In this document: piece by piece, positions 1-6,500 of the stretch
Numbering within the stretch: the first letter of the stretch is position 1
Layout: each line of letters starts with the position of its first letter
Assembly (NCBI GenBank): GCA_903864555.1
Contig: CAIPGJ010000567.1
Coordinates: forward strand, 1 to 7,181
Reading direction: 5' to 3'
Source: an uncultured Pseudomonadota bacterium
GTDB lineage: Bacteria; Pseudomonadota; Gammaproteobacteria; Burkholderiales; SG8-39
DNA length: 7,181 nt
The notes under the pieces: model-generated
The model's input: only the letters and a program-made list of their open reading frames with translations
The model's database searches: none
Told to the model about the DNA's origin: nothing
Program-made: the position numbers and the translations under genes

Positions 1-78
1 TGCAGCGCGGATGATGTCGTGCAATCTTGTCACCCGCACGATCCCACCGCGCTTGATGCATCCAGCCTCTTTCGCCAC
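1..78 (-). CDS. Possible 5' end of a divergent gene, product unknown (partial)
   Basis: A minus-strand frame is open from a GTG at 78 down to the left edge, giving 26 residues that begin MAKEAGCIKRGG and end RVTRLHDIIRAA. Just upstream on that strand is a purine-rich run, GGGAGGGAGGGG (plus-strand 83-94), a plausible Shine-Dalgarno sequence. An in-frame GTG at 39 is an alternative start. The ending, Arg-Leu-His-Asp then Ile-Arg-Ala-Ala, looks like the first helix of a GntR-type winged-helix regulator, and a divergent regulator would be natural beside the PrpD-like gene. Twenty-six residues are too few to assign a family, so the regulator idea is inference. The gap to the PrpD start at 115 would be only 36 bp, so any promoters would have to overlap the coding ends. 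Confidence 0.3.
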   Translation of the reverse strand, partial: MAKEAGCIKRGGIVRVTRLHDIIRAA

Positions 79-114
79 AATGCCCCTCCCTCCCACCTGG
101 ATACCCGGTGCCCC

Positions 115-1536
115 ATGCCCGCAGCCAATGACCCAAACGCCAATTCCTTCATCAACGGCCTGACAGGCTTCAGCCAGGGCTATCGCAATGCCGCCCTGCC
201 CGATGAGGCGCTGCGCCGCTCCATCGATGCCATCACCGACACCATTGCCTGCGCCGTGCTGGGGGCGCGCCAGCCACTGGAGCAGCGCCTGCGCCGCGCG
301 CTGCTGGGCCATCAGGCCGGCAAGAAGGAACTGGGGGAAGTGCTTTCCCCGGCCAGCCTGAAGAAGGTCGGTACCGATGCGCAGGGCAGCGTGGCGCTGT
401 ACCTGGGCACCCTGGCCCATGCCGCCGACTTCGACGACATCAGCCACCCGGCTTACTGCCATGCCAGCGCCCTGCTGCTGCCCGGCCTGCTGGTGCGCGC
501 CGCCGTCACCGGCCGCAGCGGCGCCGATCTTGTTCGCGCGCATATCTTCGGCTTCGAGGTGCTGGGCCAGCTCGGCCGGCGACTCAATCCCCAACACTAC
601 GAACGCGGCTGGCATGCCACGGGCACGCTGGGCACGGTGGCCGCGACCGCGGCGCTGTGCCATCTGGAGAACTTCAGCGCCGAGGCCACACGCACGGCGC
701 TGGGCATCGCCGCCTCGCTCGCGGGTGGCGTGCGCGAGAACTTCGGCACCATGACCAAGCCGCTGCATGCGGGTCTGGCGGCGCGCTCGGCCATCCTCGC
801 CACGCGCCTGGCCGCCGAAGATTTCACCAGTGCAGCCGACGGCATCGAGGGCAAGAACGGTTACTTCAAGGTGCTGGGCGGCAGCGCCCAGCCCAAGTAC
901 CGCAAGGACTGGGGCGCACCGCTGGAGATCATGACCGAGCACGGCATCGGTCTGAAGGCCTTCCCCTGCTGCGCCGCGACGCATCCGGCCATCGACGCGG
1001 CCATGGCCGTCCGGAAGGCGCTGGGCAATCCCGCCCATGGCGAGATCGAATCGGTGCGCGTGGGCGCGACACGCCTGTCGCTGGAACCCCTGGCGCATGA
1101 CGATCCGCACGACGCGCTGCAAGCCAAGTTCAGCATGCCCTATGCCGTGTCCACCGCCCTGTGCGATGGCATCGTCAACCAGCACAGCTTCACCGAGGCG
1201 CAGGTGCAGCGCGCCGACATCCGGGCCCTCATGCAGCGCGTGACCTGGGGCGTGGATGAGCGCGTCGCCGATGACACCGAGTTCGCTGCCATCGTCGAGG
1301 TGAAGCTGAAGTCAGGCAAGACACACACCCAGCGCATCGACGTCGCCAGTGGCAAGCCGGGCAACTGGCTCACGCCTGAAGCTGTCCGCGGCAAGTTCGA
1401 GGACTGCCTGGGGGAGTCAGCGAAGGGCGCGCAGGGGAAGGCCTTGTACGAAAATGCGCGTGGTCTGTATCAGTCAGGCTCCATGGACGCCCTGCAGGTA
1501 TCCCTGGCTAACTGCATTGCGGCGGAAGCTGCCTGA
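115..1536 (+). CDS. MmgE/PrpD family protein
   Basis: This 473-residue protein belongs to the MmgE/PrpD superfamily, cytosolic enzymes acting on small di- or tricarboxylates (2-methylcitrate dehydratase, cis-aconitate decarboxylase, iminodisuccinate epimerase). Family landmarks are in order: an N-terminal helical segment with ITDTIACAVLGA; the DFDD motif at 105-108 followed by His111 and His116; K-P-L-H at 215-218 followed by AGLAARSA; Lys281 then FPCCAATHP with His290; and AKFSMPYAVSTAL near 340. These Asp, His and Lys positions match the active-site blocks of the family. The frame is open upstream to a GTG at 19, but residues from there lack family similarity and show weak GC3 bias. The ATG at 115 gives normal family length, although no good Shine-Dalgarno precedes it. 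It converges on the minus-strand Bug receptor gene. The exact reaction cannot be decided from sequence; it is probably not a housekeeping PrpD, since no prpB or prpC is adjacent. Confidence 0.9.
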   Translation: MPAANDPNANSFINGLTGFSQGYRNAALPDEALRRSIDAITDTIACAVLGARQPLEQRLRRALLGHQAGKKELGEVLSPASLKKVGTDAQGSVALYLGTLAHAADFDDISHPAYCHASALLLPGLLVRAAVTGRSGADLVRAHIFGFEVLGQLGRRLNPQHYERGWHATGTLGTVAATAALCHLENFSAEATRTALGIAASLAGGVRENFGTMTKPLHAGLAARSAILATRLAAEDFTSAADGIEGKNGYFKVLGGSAQPKYRKDWGAPLEIMTEHGIGLKAFPCCAATHPAIDAAMAVRKALGNPAHGEIESVRVGATRLSLEPLAHDDPHDALQAKFSMPYAVSTALCDGIVNQHSFTEAQVQRADIRALMQRVTWGVDERVADDTEFAAIVEVKLKSGKTHTQRIDVASGKPGNWLTPEAVRGKFEDCLGESAKGAQGKALYENARGLYQSGSMDALQVSLANCIAAEAA

Positions 1537-1539
1537 AAC

Positions 1540-1567
1540 GGCTGACCGTGCGGCCCGCCGGTCAGCC
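1540..1567. terminator. GC-rich hairpin between convergent genes
   Basis: A perfect 9-bp stem (GGCTGACCG at 1540-1548 with CGGTCAGCC at 1559-1567) encloses a 10-base loop, four bases after the PrpD-like stop and 50 bp from the stop of the opposing Bug gene. Its position between convergent genes suggests a bidirectional transcription end. Neither side has a run of T residues, so it does not meet the rule for an intrinsic terminator. It may instead protect a 3' end or work with Rho. Confidence 0.4.
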
Positions 1568-1617
1568 TCACCGTCCCTGAGTATGGGGCGGCCGGCAAGG
1601 CCTGTCTTGCGCCTTCC

Positions 1618-2604
1618 CTAATCCTCCAATTTGATGCCGGCTTCCTTGACTACCCGGTTCCAGCGCACCACCTCGCTTTCGATCTGCTGCTGGAACTGGG
1701 CCGAGGTGCTGCCCACGACTTCACTGCCATCGGCTTCCAGGTTCTGGATGATGTCGGGCATTTTTGCCACCTGCACGAACCAGCCATTCAGCCGGTTGAT
1801 GATCTCCGGTTGCGTACCGCGAGGCGCGGAGAAGCCCATCCAGGTAGTGTAGTTGTATTCGGGTATGCCGCGCTCGGCGATGGTGGGCACATCGGGCAGC
1901 AGACGCGAACGCTTGTCACTGGTGATGGCCAGTACCCGCACCTTGCCTGCCTTGAGCAGGGGCATGGTCACGGCGATCAGTGCCGCGGTGGCGTCCATGC
2001 GCCCGCCCATCATGTCCACGAGAATGGGCGCGGTGCCCTTGTAGGGGAAGAAGGTGACCTTCGTGTTGGTGAGGCTGTGCATCCAGGCACCAATCAGATG
2101 GGCGCCCCCGCCGGAACCGGTGGTGGCATAGTTGATGCGGCCGGGGTTGGCGCGGGCGTAGGCGATGTACTCCTCGAAAGTCTTGGTCGGGAAATCCGGC
2201 CGCACCAGCAACAGTTGAGGTTTCTTGCTGAGCAGCGAAATCGGCGCGAAGTCCTTGAGCACGTCGATTTCGAGCCGGGGATACAAGGCCGGAAAAATGG
2301 TCACGCCGGCGGTGACCGCCAGCAGCGTGTAGCCATCAGGGGCCGACCGGGCGACATGGATTGCGCCGATGGTGGTGCCGGCGCCCGGCTTGTAATCCAC
2401 CACGAATTTCTGCCGCGCAAGCTCTGTCATCTTGCCCGCATACAACCGGGCCTCGATGTCATTGGGTCCGCCCGGGGCCTGGGCCACGATGACGGTCACC
2501 GGGCGTGCCGGCCAGGCCGCCGTTGGTTGCGCACCGGCCATTGTCGAAAGCCCTGCAGCACAGGCCGCAAGCGCAAGGATGCAGAAACGCGTGCTCGTTA
2601 CCAT
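1618..2604 (-). CDS. Bug family (TctC-like) periplasmic substrate-binding protein
   Basis: This 328-residue protein is an extracytoplasmic solute receptor of the Bug/TctC family, the binding component of tripartite tricarboxylate transporters; members bind carboxylates, amino acids and related small molecules. The start is an ATG with AGGAGG seven bases upstream (plus-strand 2611-2616). The signal peptide has Arg6, a hydrophobic core, and a likely signal peptidase I site after AGA (25/26). A lipobox-like LAAC at 12-15 is an alternative processing site. The mature protein opens with WPARPVTVIV and the ligand-loop signature APGGPNDIEAR (43-53), where Asp49 is the usual carboxylate-pocket residue. 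SAPDGYTLL, LLPDVPTIAE and the C-terminal VVKEAGIKLE are also family hallmarks. It diverges from the CoA-transferase gene and shares its 208-bp upstream region. No TctA/TctB permease genes are in the window. The ligand is unknown. Confidence 0.92.
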   Translation of the reverse strand: MVTSTRFCILALAACAAGLSTMAGAQPTAAWPARPVTVIVAQAPGGPNDIEARLYAGKMTELARQKFVVDYKPGAGTTIGAIHVARSAPDGYTLLAVTAGVTIFPALYPRLEIDVLKDFAPISLLSKKPQLLLVRPDFPTKTFEEYIAYARANPGRINYATTGSGGGAHLIGAWMHSLTNTKVTFFPYKGTAPILVDMMGGRMDATAALIAVTMPLLKAGKVRVLAITSDKRSRLLPDVPTIAERGIPEYNYTTWMGFSAPRGTQPEIINRLNGWFVQVAKMPDIIQNLEADGSEVVGSTSAQFQQQIESEVVRWNRVVKEAGIKLED

Positions 2605-2689
2605 TCTCGCTCCTCCTGATTGTCAGACGGCTTGTTCCGCCTGTTTGCCACGATCTCCGCCGTGCACTCGAAGAATAATCCATTTCGGC

Positions 2690-2701
2690 CGGACAGCCAT
2701 G
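2690..2701 (+). repeat. 12-bp direct repeat, copy 1 (possible operator)
   Basis: CGGACAGCCATG occurs here and again, identically, at 2736-2747, 46 bp away start to start. Both copies are in the non-coding region between the divergent Bug and CoA-transferase genes. This copy lies about where the -35 region would be for the extended -10 at 2714-2722. A regulator binding site is inferred from position; no known operator consensus is recognised. Confidence 0.4.
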
Positions 2702-2713
2702 CTCAGGGCGACT

Positions 2714-2722
2714 TGATATAAC
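2714..2722 (+). promoter_or_regulatory. Candidate extended -10 promoter for the CoA-transferase gene
   Basis: TGATATAAC matches an extended -10 (TGn followed by TATAAC, five of six to TATAAT) and stands out in GC-rich surroundings. Transcription would start near 2729, leaving a leader of roughly 84 bases. No convincing TTGACA box lies 16-18 bp upstream, in line with an activator-dependent or extended -10 promoter. This is prediction from sequence only. Confidence 0.35.
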
Positions 2723-2735
2723 CTCTGGCCTTGCA

Positions 2736-2747
2736 CGGACAGCCATG
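2736..2747 (+). repeat. 12-bp direct repeat, copy 2 (possible operator)
   Basis: This is the second exact copy of CGGACAGCCATG. It lies just downstream of the predicted transcription start, so the two copies bracket the candidate -10. That geometry would suit repression by looping or roadblock, but this is inference. Confidence 0.4.
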
Positions 2748-2795
2748 AGGCGGCCTTGAGCGCCGAAAAAAATCAGACCGGCTGCCCGCATCTCC

Positions 2796-2802
2796 AAGGA
2801 GG
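2796..2802 (+). promoter_or_regulatory. Ribosome binding site that sets the CoA-transferase start
   Basis: AAGGAGG is a full Shine-Dalgarno match. It is followed by two in-frame non-ATG candidates: TTG at 2807 (4 bases away) and GTG at 2813 (10 bases away). It lies inside the longer frame opened by the TTG at 2756, which argues against that upstream start. Confidence 0.7.
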
Positions 2803-2812
2803 AGCATTGCAA

Positions 2813-5392
2813 GTGCCATCAGCGAACGCCAATCGTCAAGCGCCCGAGCTTCCCCTGCACGGCCTGCGCGTGCTCGACCTGTCCACCGTCGTCGCCGGCC
2901 CTTATGGCGCGGAAATGTTCGGCGAGCTGGGCGCCGATGTCATCCGCATCGAGCCGGTGGGCGCATCCGCCTCGCCGGCCCCGGCCGTGGATGCCCTGAT
3001 TTCCGAATCCGAAGGCTTCCTGTGGGCGCTGCAAAAGAACAAGCGCGCCATCTGCATGGACCTCAAGCACCCCGAGGGCCTGGCCCTGTTCATGGACCTG
3101 GTGCGCCAGAGCGACGTCGTCTGGGACAACTTCCGCCCCGGCGTGACCGAACGCCTGGGCATCGATTACGCGAAGCTGAAGGCCATCAACCCGCGCATCA
3201 TCACCTGCGCCATCTCCGGTTACGGCAGCGAAGGCCCGTGGAGCCGCGTCGGTGCCTATGACATCACGGTGCAGGCGCTATCGGGCGTGATGAGCATCAC
3301 CGGCAGCGGTGAACCCGGCTCGGAGCCGGCGCGCTGGGGCGTGCCCATTGGCGACATCGCCGGCGCGCTGTATGGCGTGATCGGCGTGCTGGCCGCGGTG
3401 GAGGAACGCAGCCGCACCGGCACCGGCCAAAACGTGGAGATTGCGCTGCTCGACGTGCAACTGGCGCTCAACTGCTATCGTGTGCCGCAGGTGTTCGGCA
3501 CCAATATCGACTTCGCCCCGGCCTCCCCGCGCAAGGGCGGTGCCGGCACAGTGCCCTACGGCCCCTTCCGCTGCGGCGACGGCAAGTGGGTATCCATCGG
3601 GCCATCGAGCAATTTCTGGGGCGCCTTCTGCCAGGTGATGGGCCATCCCGAACTGGAGAAAGACCCGCGCTTTGCCACCATCGGCGACCGCCAGAAGAAC
3701 CAGCCGGCACTGGATGCATTGCTGGAGACCATCTTCCTGGAACGCCCCTCGGCTGAATGGGAAGCCGGGCTGCTGGCGGCGCAGATCCCCTTCGGCCCGG
3801 TGCTGGACATCGCCGGCGCCTTCGCCCATCCGCAGGCTGCCGCGCGCGGCATGCGCGTGGACCTGCAGAACGAGGCCGGACGACGCGGGCCGGTGGCCGG
3901 CACGCCGCTGCGCTTCGAAGGGGAAGCCACGCGTGCGCAGCATCCGCCGGCACTGTCGGGGACAGACACCGCCGCAGTACTGAAGGAACTGGCCGCGCTC
4001 GACGATGCCCGCATCGGCGACCTGGCCGCCAAGGGCATCATCGGCACGCGGCAGGTTGCCGGCCAGCGCCCCAGCCGCACTGCGAATCAGGCTCAAGGCA
4101 GCGCTGCTACCAACACCGTGTCCGCGCTCGTAGCCGGACTCGCGCGCCGCCCCGGCCCCCTCAACGGCGTGCTGGTGCTGGAGATGTGCGGCGATGAACC
4201 GGCCGGCACCATGGGCACACAGATGCTCGCCGACCTGGGCGCCACGGTCATCAAGCTGGAGCGCATCGGCAAGGATGGCGCGCCCACCCAACCCGTCTCT
4301 CCGGTGCCCGAGCCCCTCGCCTATTACTGGGGCATGAACCGCAACAAGCTGTCGCTGTCACTGGACCTGAAGTCCGAAGCGGGCCGCCAGTTGCTGCACC
4401 AGCTCGCGGCGAAAGCCGATGTGATCTACGACAACTTCCGACCCGAGGTGATGCAGCGCATGGGTGCCGACCCGGCCACGCTGAAAGCCATCAACCCCGC
4501 GCTCATCTGCTGCTCGGTCACCGGCTTCGGCCGCAGCGGACCGCTGGCCGGCTTCCCTGCCTACGACGCGACCATACAGGCCATGGGTGGCGGCATGAGC
4601 ATCACCGGTTCGGCTGACCGGGCCGCCATCCCGGTGCGCTGCGGCAACCCCATCGGCGGCATTGCCGGCGCGCTCTACGGCGTGGCGGGGACGCTGGCGG
4701 CGCTGGCACGCCGCCGGCGCACGGCGCAGGGCGCAGCACTGGACGTGGCGCTCTTCGATGCGCAGCTCGCCATGAATGCCTACCGGGTGCCGCCGGCGCT
4801 GGGCGCGGGCAAGCAGTACGGTCCGGAACCGCATCGCGGCGGCAGCGGCGCCCTGCCCTACGGCCCCTTCAAGGCGCGTTGCGGCCGCTGGTTCGTGCTG
4901 GGCATCACCAGCCAGTTCTGGGACAAGGCCTGCAAGCTGATGGGCAAGCCGGAGTGGATCAAGGATCCGCGTTTCTTGACCGAGGCCGACCGTCAGCAGC
5001 ACGAGCCCGCCTTGAACGAAGCCGTGGGCGCCGTCATCGTCACGCGCGATGCCGATGACTGGGAGAAGGATTTCATCGCCGCCGGCATCCCCGGTGCCAC
5101 CGTGAAGTCGATCAAGGAAGCCTTCGACCATCCGCATGTGGCGCTGCGCTACATGCTGGTGGGCTTCGACCATCCCATCGGCAGCCAGCTCAAGGTGGCG
5201 GGTGACCCGATGAAGCTCTCCGCCCATCCGCACCAGCCCTTCGCCCTGGCCCCTGGCCTGGGCGAGCACACGCCGTTGGTCCTGGCCCAACTGCTCGACA
5301 TGCCGCAACAGGATATCGCCCGCCTGCGTGCCGCCGGGGCGGTATGGTGGCCCGCCGAAGGGCGCAGTTATGCGCGACCCAGCGTGGTGTAA
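2813..5392 (+). CDS. Tandem (two-domain) family III CoA-transferase, CaiB/BaiF type
   Basis: About 859 residues, twice the usual ~400 of family III CoA-transferases, which move CoA between carboxylic acids in the cytosol through an acyl-aspartyl intermediate. Domain 1 (about 13-410) has LHGLRVLDLSTVVAGP, GELGADVIRIE, NFRPGVTERLG, the GDIAG loop with catalytic-type Asp181, TGTGQ (202-206) and a glycine loop (GGAG at 242-245). A low-complexity linker (about 411-449) leads to domain 2 (450 to near the end), which repeats the same order at a near-constant offset of 435 residues. In domain 2 the Asp is replaced by Gly616 (GGIAG), TGTGQ becomes TAQGA, and AGP becomes AGT. The halves are clearly homologous throughout, indicating internal duplication. 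Two-domain CaiB proteins are known, for example DddD of DMSP breakdown, but nothing here specifies that substrate. I chose GTG 2813; TTG 2807 is nearly as likely. A Bug receptor gene follows after 60 bp. Confidence 0.9.
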   Translation: MPSANANRQAPELPLHGLRVLDLSTVVAGPYGAEMFGELGADVIRIEPVGASASPAPAVDALISESEGFLWALQKNKRAICMDLKHPEGLALFMDLVRQSDVVWDNFRPGVTERLGIDYAKLKAINPRIITCAISGYGSEGPWSRVGAYDITVQALSGVMSITGSGEPGSEPARWGVPIGDIAGALYGVIGVLAAVEERSRTGTGQNVEIALLDVQLALNCYRVPQVFGTNIDFAPASPRKGGAGTVPYGPFRCGDGKWVSIGPSSNFWGAFCQVMGHPELEKDPRFATIGDRQKNQPALDALLETIFLERPSAEWEAGLLAAQIPFGPVLDIAGAFAHPQAAARGMRVDLQNEAGRRGPVAGTPLRFEGEATRAQHPPALSGTDTAAVLKELAALDDARIGDLAAKGIIGTRQVAGQRPSRTANQAQGSAATNTVSALVAGLARRPGPLNGVLVLEMCGDEPAGTMGTQMLADLGATVIKLERIGKDGAPTQPVSPVPEPLAYYWGMNRNKLSLSLDLKSEAGRQLLHQLAAKADVIYDNFRPEVMQRMGADPATLKAINPALICCSVTGFGRSGPLAGFPAYDATIQAMGGGMSITGSADRAAIPVRCGNPIGGIAGALYGVAGTLAALARRRRTAQGAALDVALFDAQLAMNAYRVPPALGAGKQYGPEPHRGGSGALPYGPFKARCGRWFVLGITSQFWDKACKLMGKPEWIKDPRFLTEADRQQHEPALNEAVGAVIVTRDADDWEKDFIAAGIPGATVKSIKEAFDHPHVALRYMLVGFDHPIGSQLKVAGDPMKLSAHPHQPFALAPGLGEHTPLVLAQLLDMPQQDIARLRAAGAVWWPAEGRSYARPSVV

Positions 5393-5439
5393 ACGGGACG
5401 CCCCTCAATGAACAGCGACAGCCTCTTTCAATCCGCACC

Positions 5440-5444
5440 AGGAG
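5440..5444 (+). promoter_or_regulatory. Ribosome binding site that sets the second Bug start
   Basis: AGGAG lies eight bases before the ATG at 5453. This supports that start over the in-frame ATG at 5408, which has no comparable site and would add 15 residues in front of a normal signal peptide. Confidence 0.65.
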
Positions 5445-5452
5445 TGAAGACC

Positions 5453-6430
5453 ATGACGAACCGAATCAGCAGCATCGCAGTGGCCGTATCGGCAGCATTT
5501 CTGTCCACCTCGGCCCTCGCGCAGGACGCCTACCCGAACAAACCGGTACGCCTGGTCGTGCCCTATGCCGCTGGCGGCACCACCGACATCGCCGGGCGCC
5601 TGGTGGCGCAGCGCCTCACCGCGCTGTGGAACCAGCAGGTGCTGGTAGACAACCGAGTGGGCGCATCCGGCACCATCGGTTCGCTGTTCGTTTCCAAATC
5701 CGCTCCCGACGGCTACAACCTGGTGCTGGGCGGCGGCGCCTCGCATGGCGCCTACGAGCTGATCTATCCGGACAAGGCACCTTACAACTCGCTGCGCGAC
5801 TTCACGCCCATCTCCATGCTCACGTCCATCCGCTACGTGCTGGTGGTGCATCCGGCGGTTGCCGCCAAGACGGCGAAAGAACTGGTGGCACTGGCCAAGG
5901 CACAGCCAGGCAAGCTGAACTATGGTTCGTCCGCCATCGGCAGCGCGCCGCAGATGGCGACGGAATTGTTCAAGCTCACTACCAGTACCGACATCGTCCA
6001 TGTGCCTTTCAACGGCGCGGGGCCCGCCATGACGGCGCTTTTGGGCAACAACATCCAGGTGATGTTCGCCTCCGCCGCCACCGCCGCCGAGCAGGTCAAG
6101 GCGGGCAAGCTGCGGCCACTGCTCACCGCTTCGGCTGTGCGCGCCCCGCAAATGCCCGATGTGCCCACCAGCGCCGAAGCCGGCTTCCCCGGCGTGGAAA
6201 TGGATTCCTGGTCCGGCATCATGGGACCGGCGGGCATGGCCCGCGCGCTGGTCACGCGCATCAGCCAGGACGTGGCGAAAAGCGTGGACGGCGAGGAAAT
6301 GCGCGCCTCCTTTGCCAAGCTGGGCTTTGACCGCAACACCAGCACCCCGGAAGCCATGGCCGAATTCATGCGCATCGAGCGCGAGCGCGTCACGCGCATC
6401 GTGAAGGAAGCGGGCATCAAGGGCGAGTAA
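5453..6430 (+). CDS. Bug family (TctC-like) periplasmic substrate-binding protein, second copy
   Basis: This 325-residue Bug/TctC receptor starts at an ATG with AGGAG eight bases upstream. The signal peptide (residues 1-23, Arg4 then a hydrophobic core) ends in ALA before Gln24, a standard signal peptidase I site. The mature protein begins with YPNKPVRLVVPYAAGGTTD, the canonical Bug opening, with Asp45 in the ligand loop. Other hallmarks are SAPDGYNLVLG, KLNYGSSAIGS, HVPFNGAGPAM, MPDVPTSAEAGFPG and the C-terminal IVKEAGIKGE. It lies 60 bp after the tandem CoA-transferase with no terminator visible between them, so the two are probably cotranscribed, and the receptor may deliver the acid that the enzyme activates. 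It is a clear but distant paralogue of the minus-strand Bug protein, not a recent copy. No membrane permease genes follow. The ligand is unknown. Confidence 0.93.
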   Translation: MTNRISSIAVAVSAAFLSTSALAQDAYPNKPVRLVVPYAAGGTTDIAGRLVAQRLTALWNQQVLVDNRVGASGTIGSLFVSKSAPDGYNLVLGGGASHGAYELIYPDKAPYNSLRDFTPISMLTSIRYVLVVHPAVAAKTAKELVALAKAQPGKLNYGSSAIGSAPQMATELFKLTTSTDIVHVPFNGAGPAMTALLGNNIQVMFASAATAAEQVKAGKLRPLLTASAVRAPQMPDVPTSAEAGFPGVEMDSWSGIMGPAGMARALVTRISQDVAKSVDGEEMRASFAKLGFDRNTSTPEAMAEFMRIERERVTRIVKEAGIKGE

Positions 6431-6446
6431 GCCTCTCGAGATGCCT

Positions 6447-6461
6447 GCCCGGGACTCGGGC
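6447..6461 (+). terminator. Short GC hairpin after the second Bug gene
   Basis: GCCCG (6447-6451) pairs with CGGGC (6457-6461) around a five-base loop, 16 bp after the stop codon, followed by TTATCCC. The stem is only 5 bp and the T run is poor, so this is at best a weak intrinsic terminator. The larger hairpins from 6501 onward may do the job instead. Confidence 0.25.
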
Positions 6462-6500
6462 TTATCCCATTGTCGAAGGTTCTTTGTCAACTTTCGGGGA

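Noticed and set aside
1810..2619. A 269-codon plus-strand frame opposite the first Bug gene
   Set aside because: It is antisense to a well-supported Bug gene; the Gly/His/Arg-rich translation shows no domain.
3278..5308. Long minus-strand open frames (3278-4291 and 4358-5308) opposite the CoA-transferase
   Set aside because: GC bias at third positions of the sense gene leaves the antisense frame open. The products are biased in composition, and both domains on the plus strand are unmistakable.
2756..5392. The tandem CoA-transferase as two genes merged by a sequencing error
   Set aside because: The frame is open through a coherent linker at 411-449 with no frameshift, and no ribosome binding site or start codon precedes domain 2. 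Natural two-domain members of the family exist.
2813..5392. Assignment of the tandem CoA-transferase as DddD (DMSP CoA-transferase/lyase)
   Set aside because: Only the two-domain layout is shared. The catalytic Asp is in the first half here, and no DMSP genes (BCCT transporter, dddB, dddC) are nearby.
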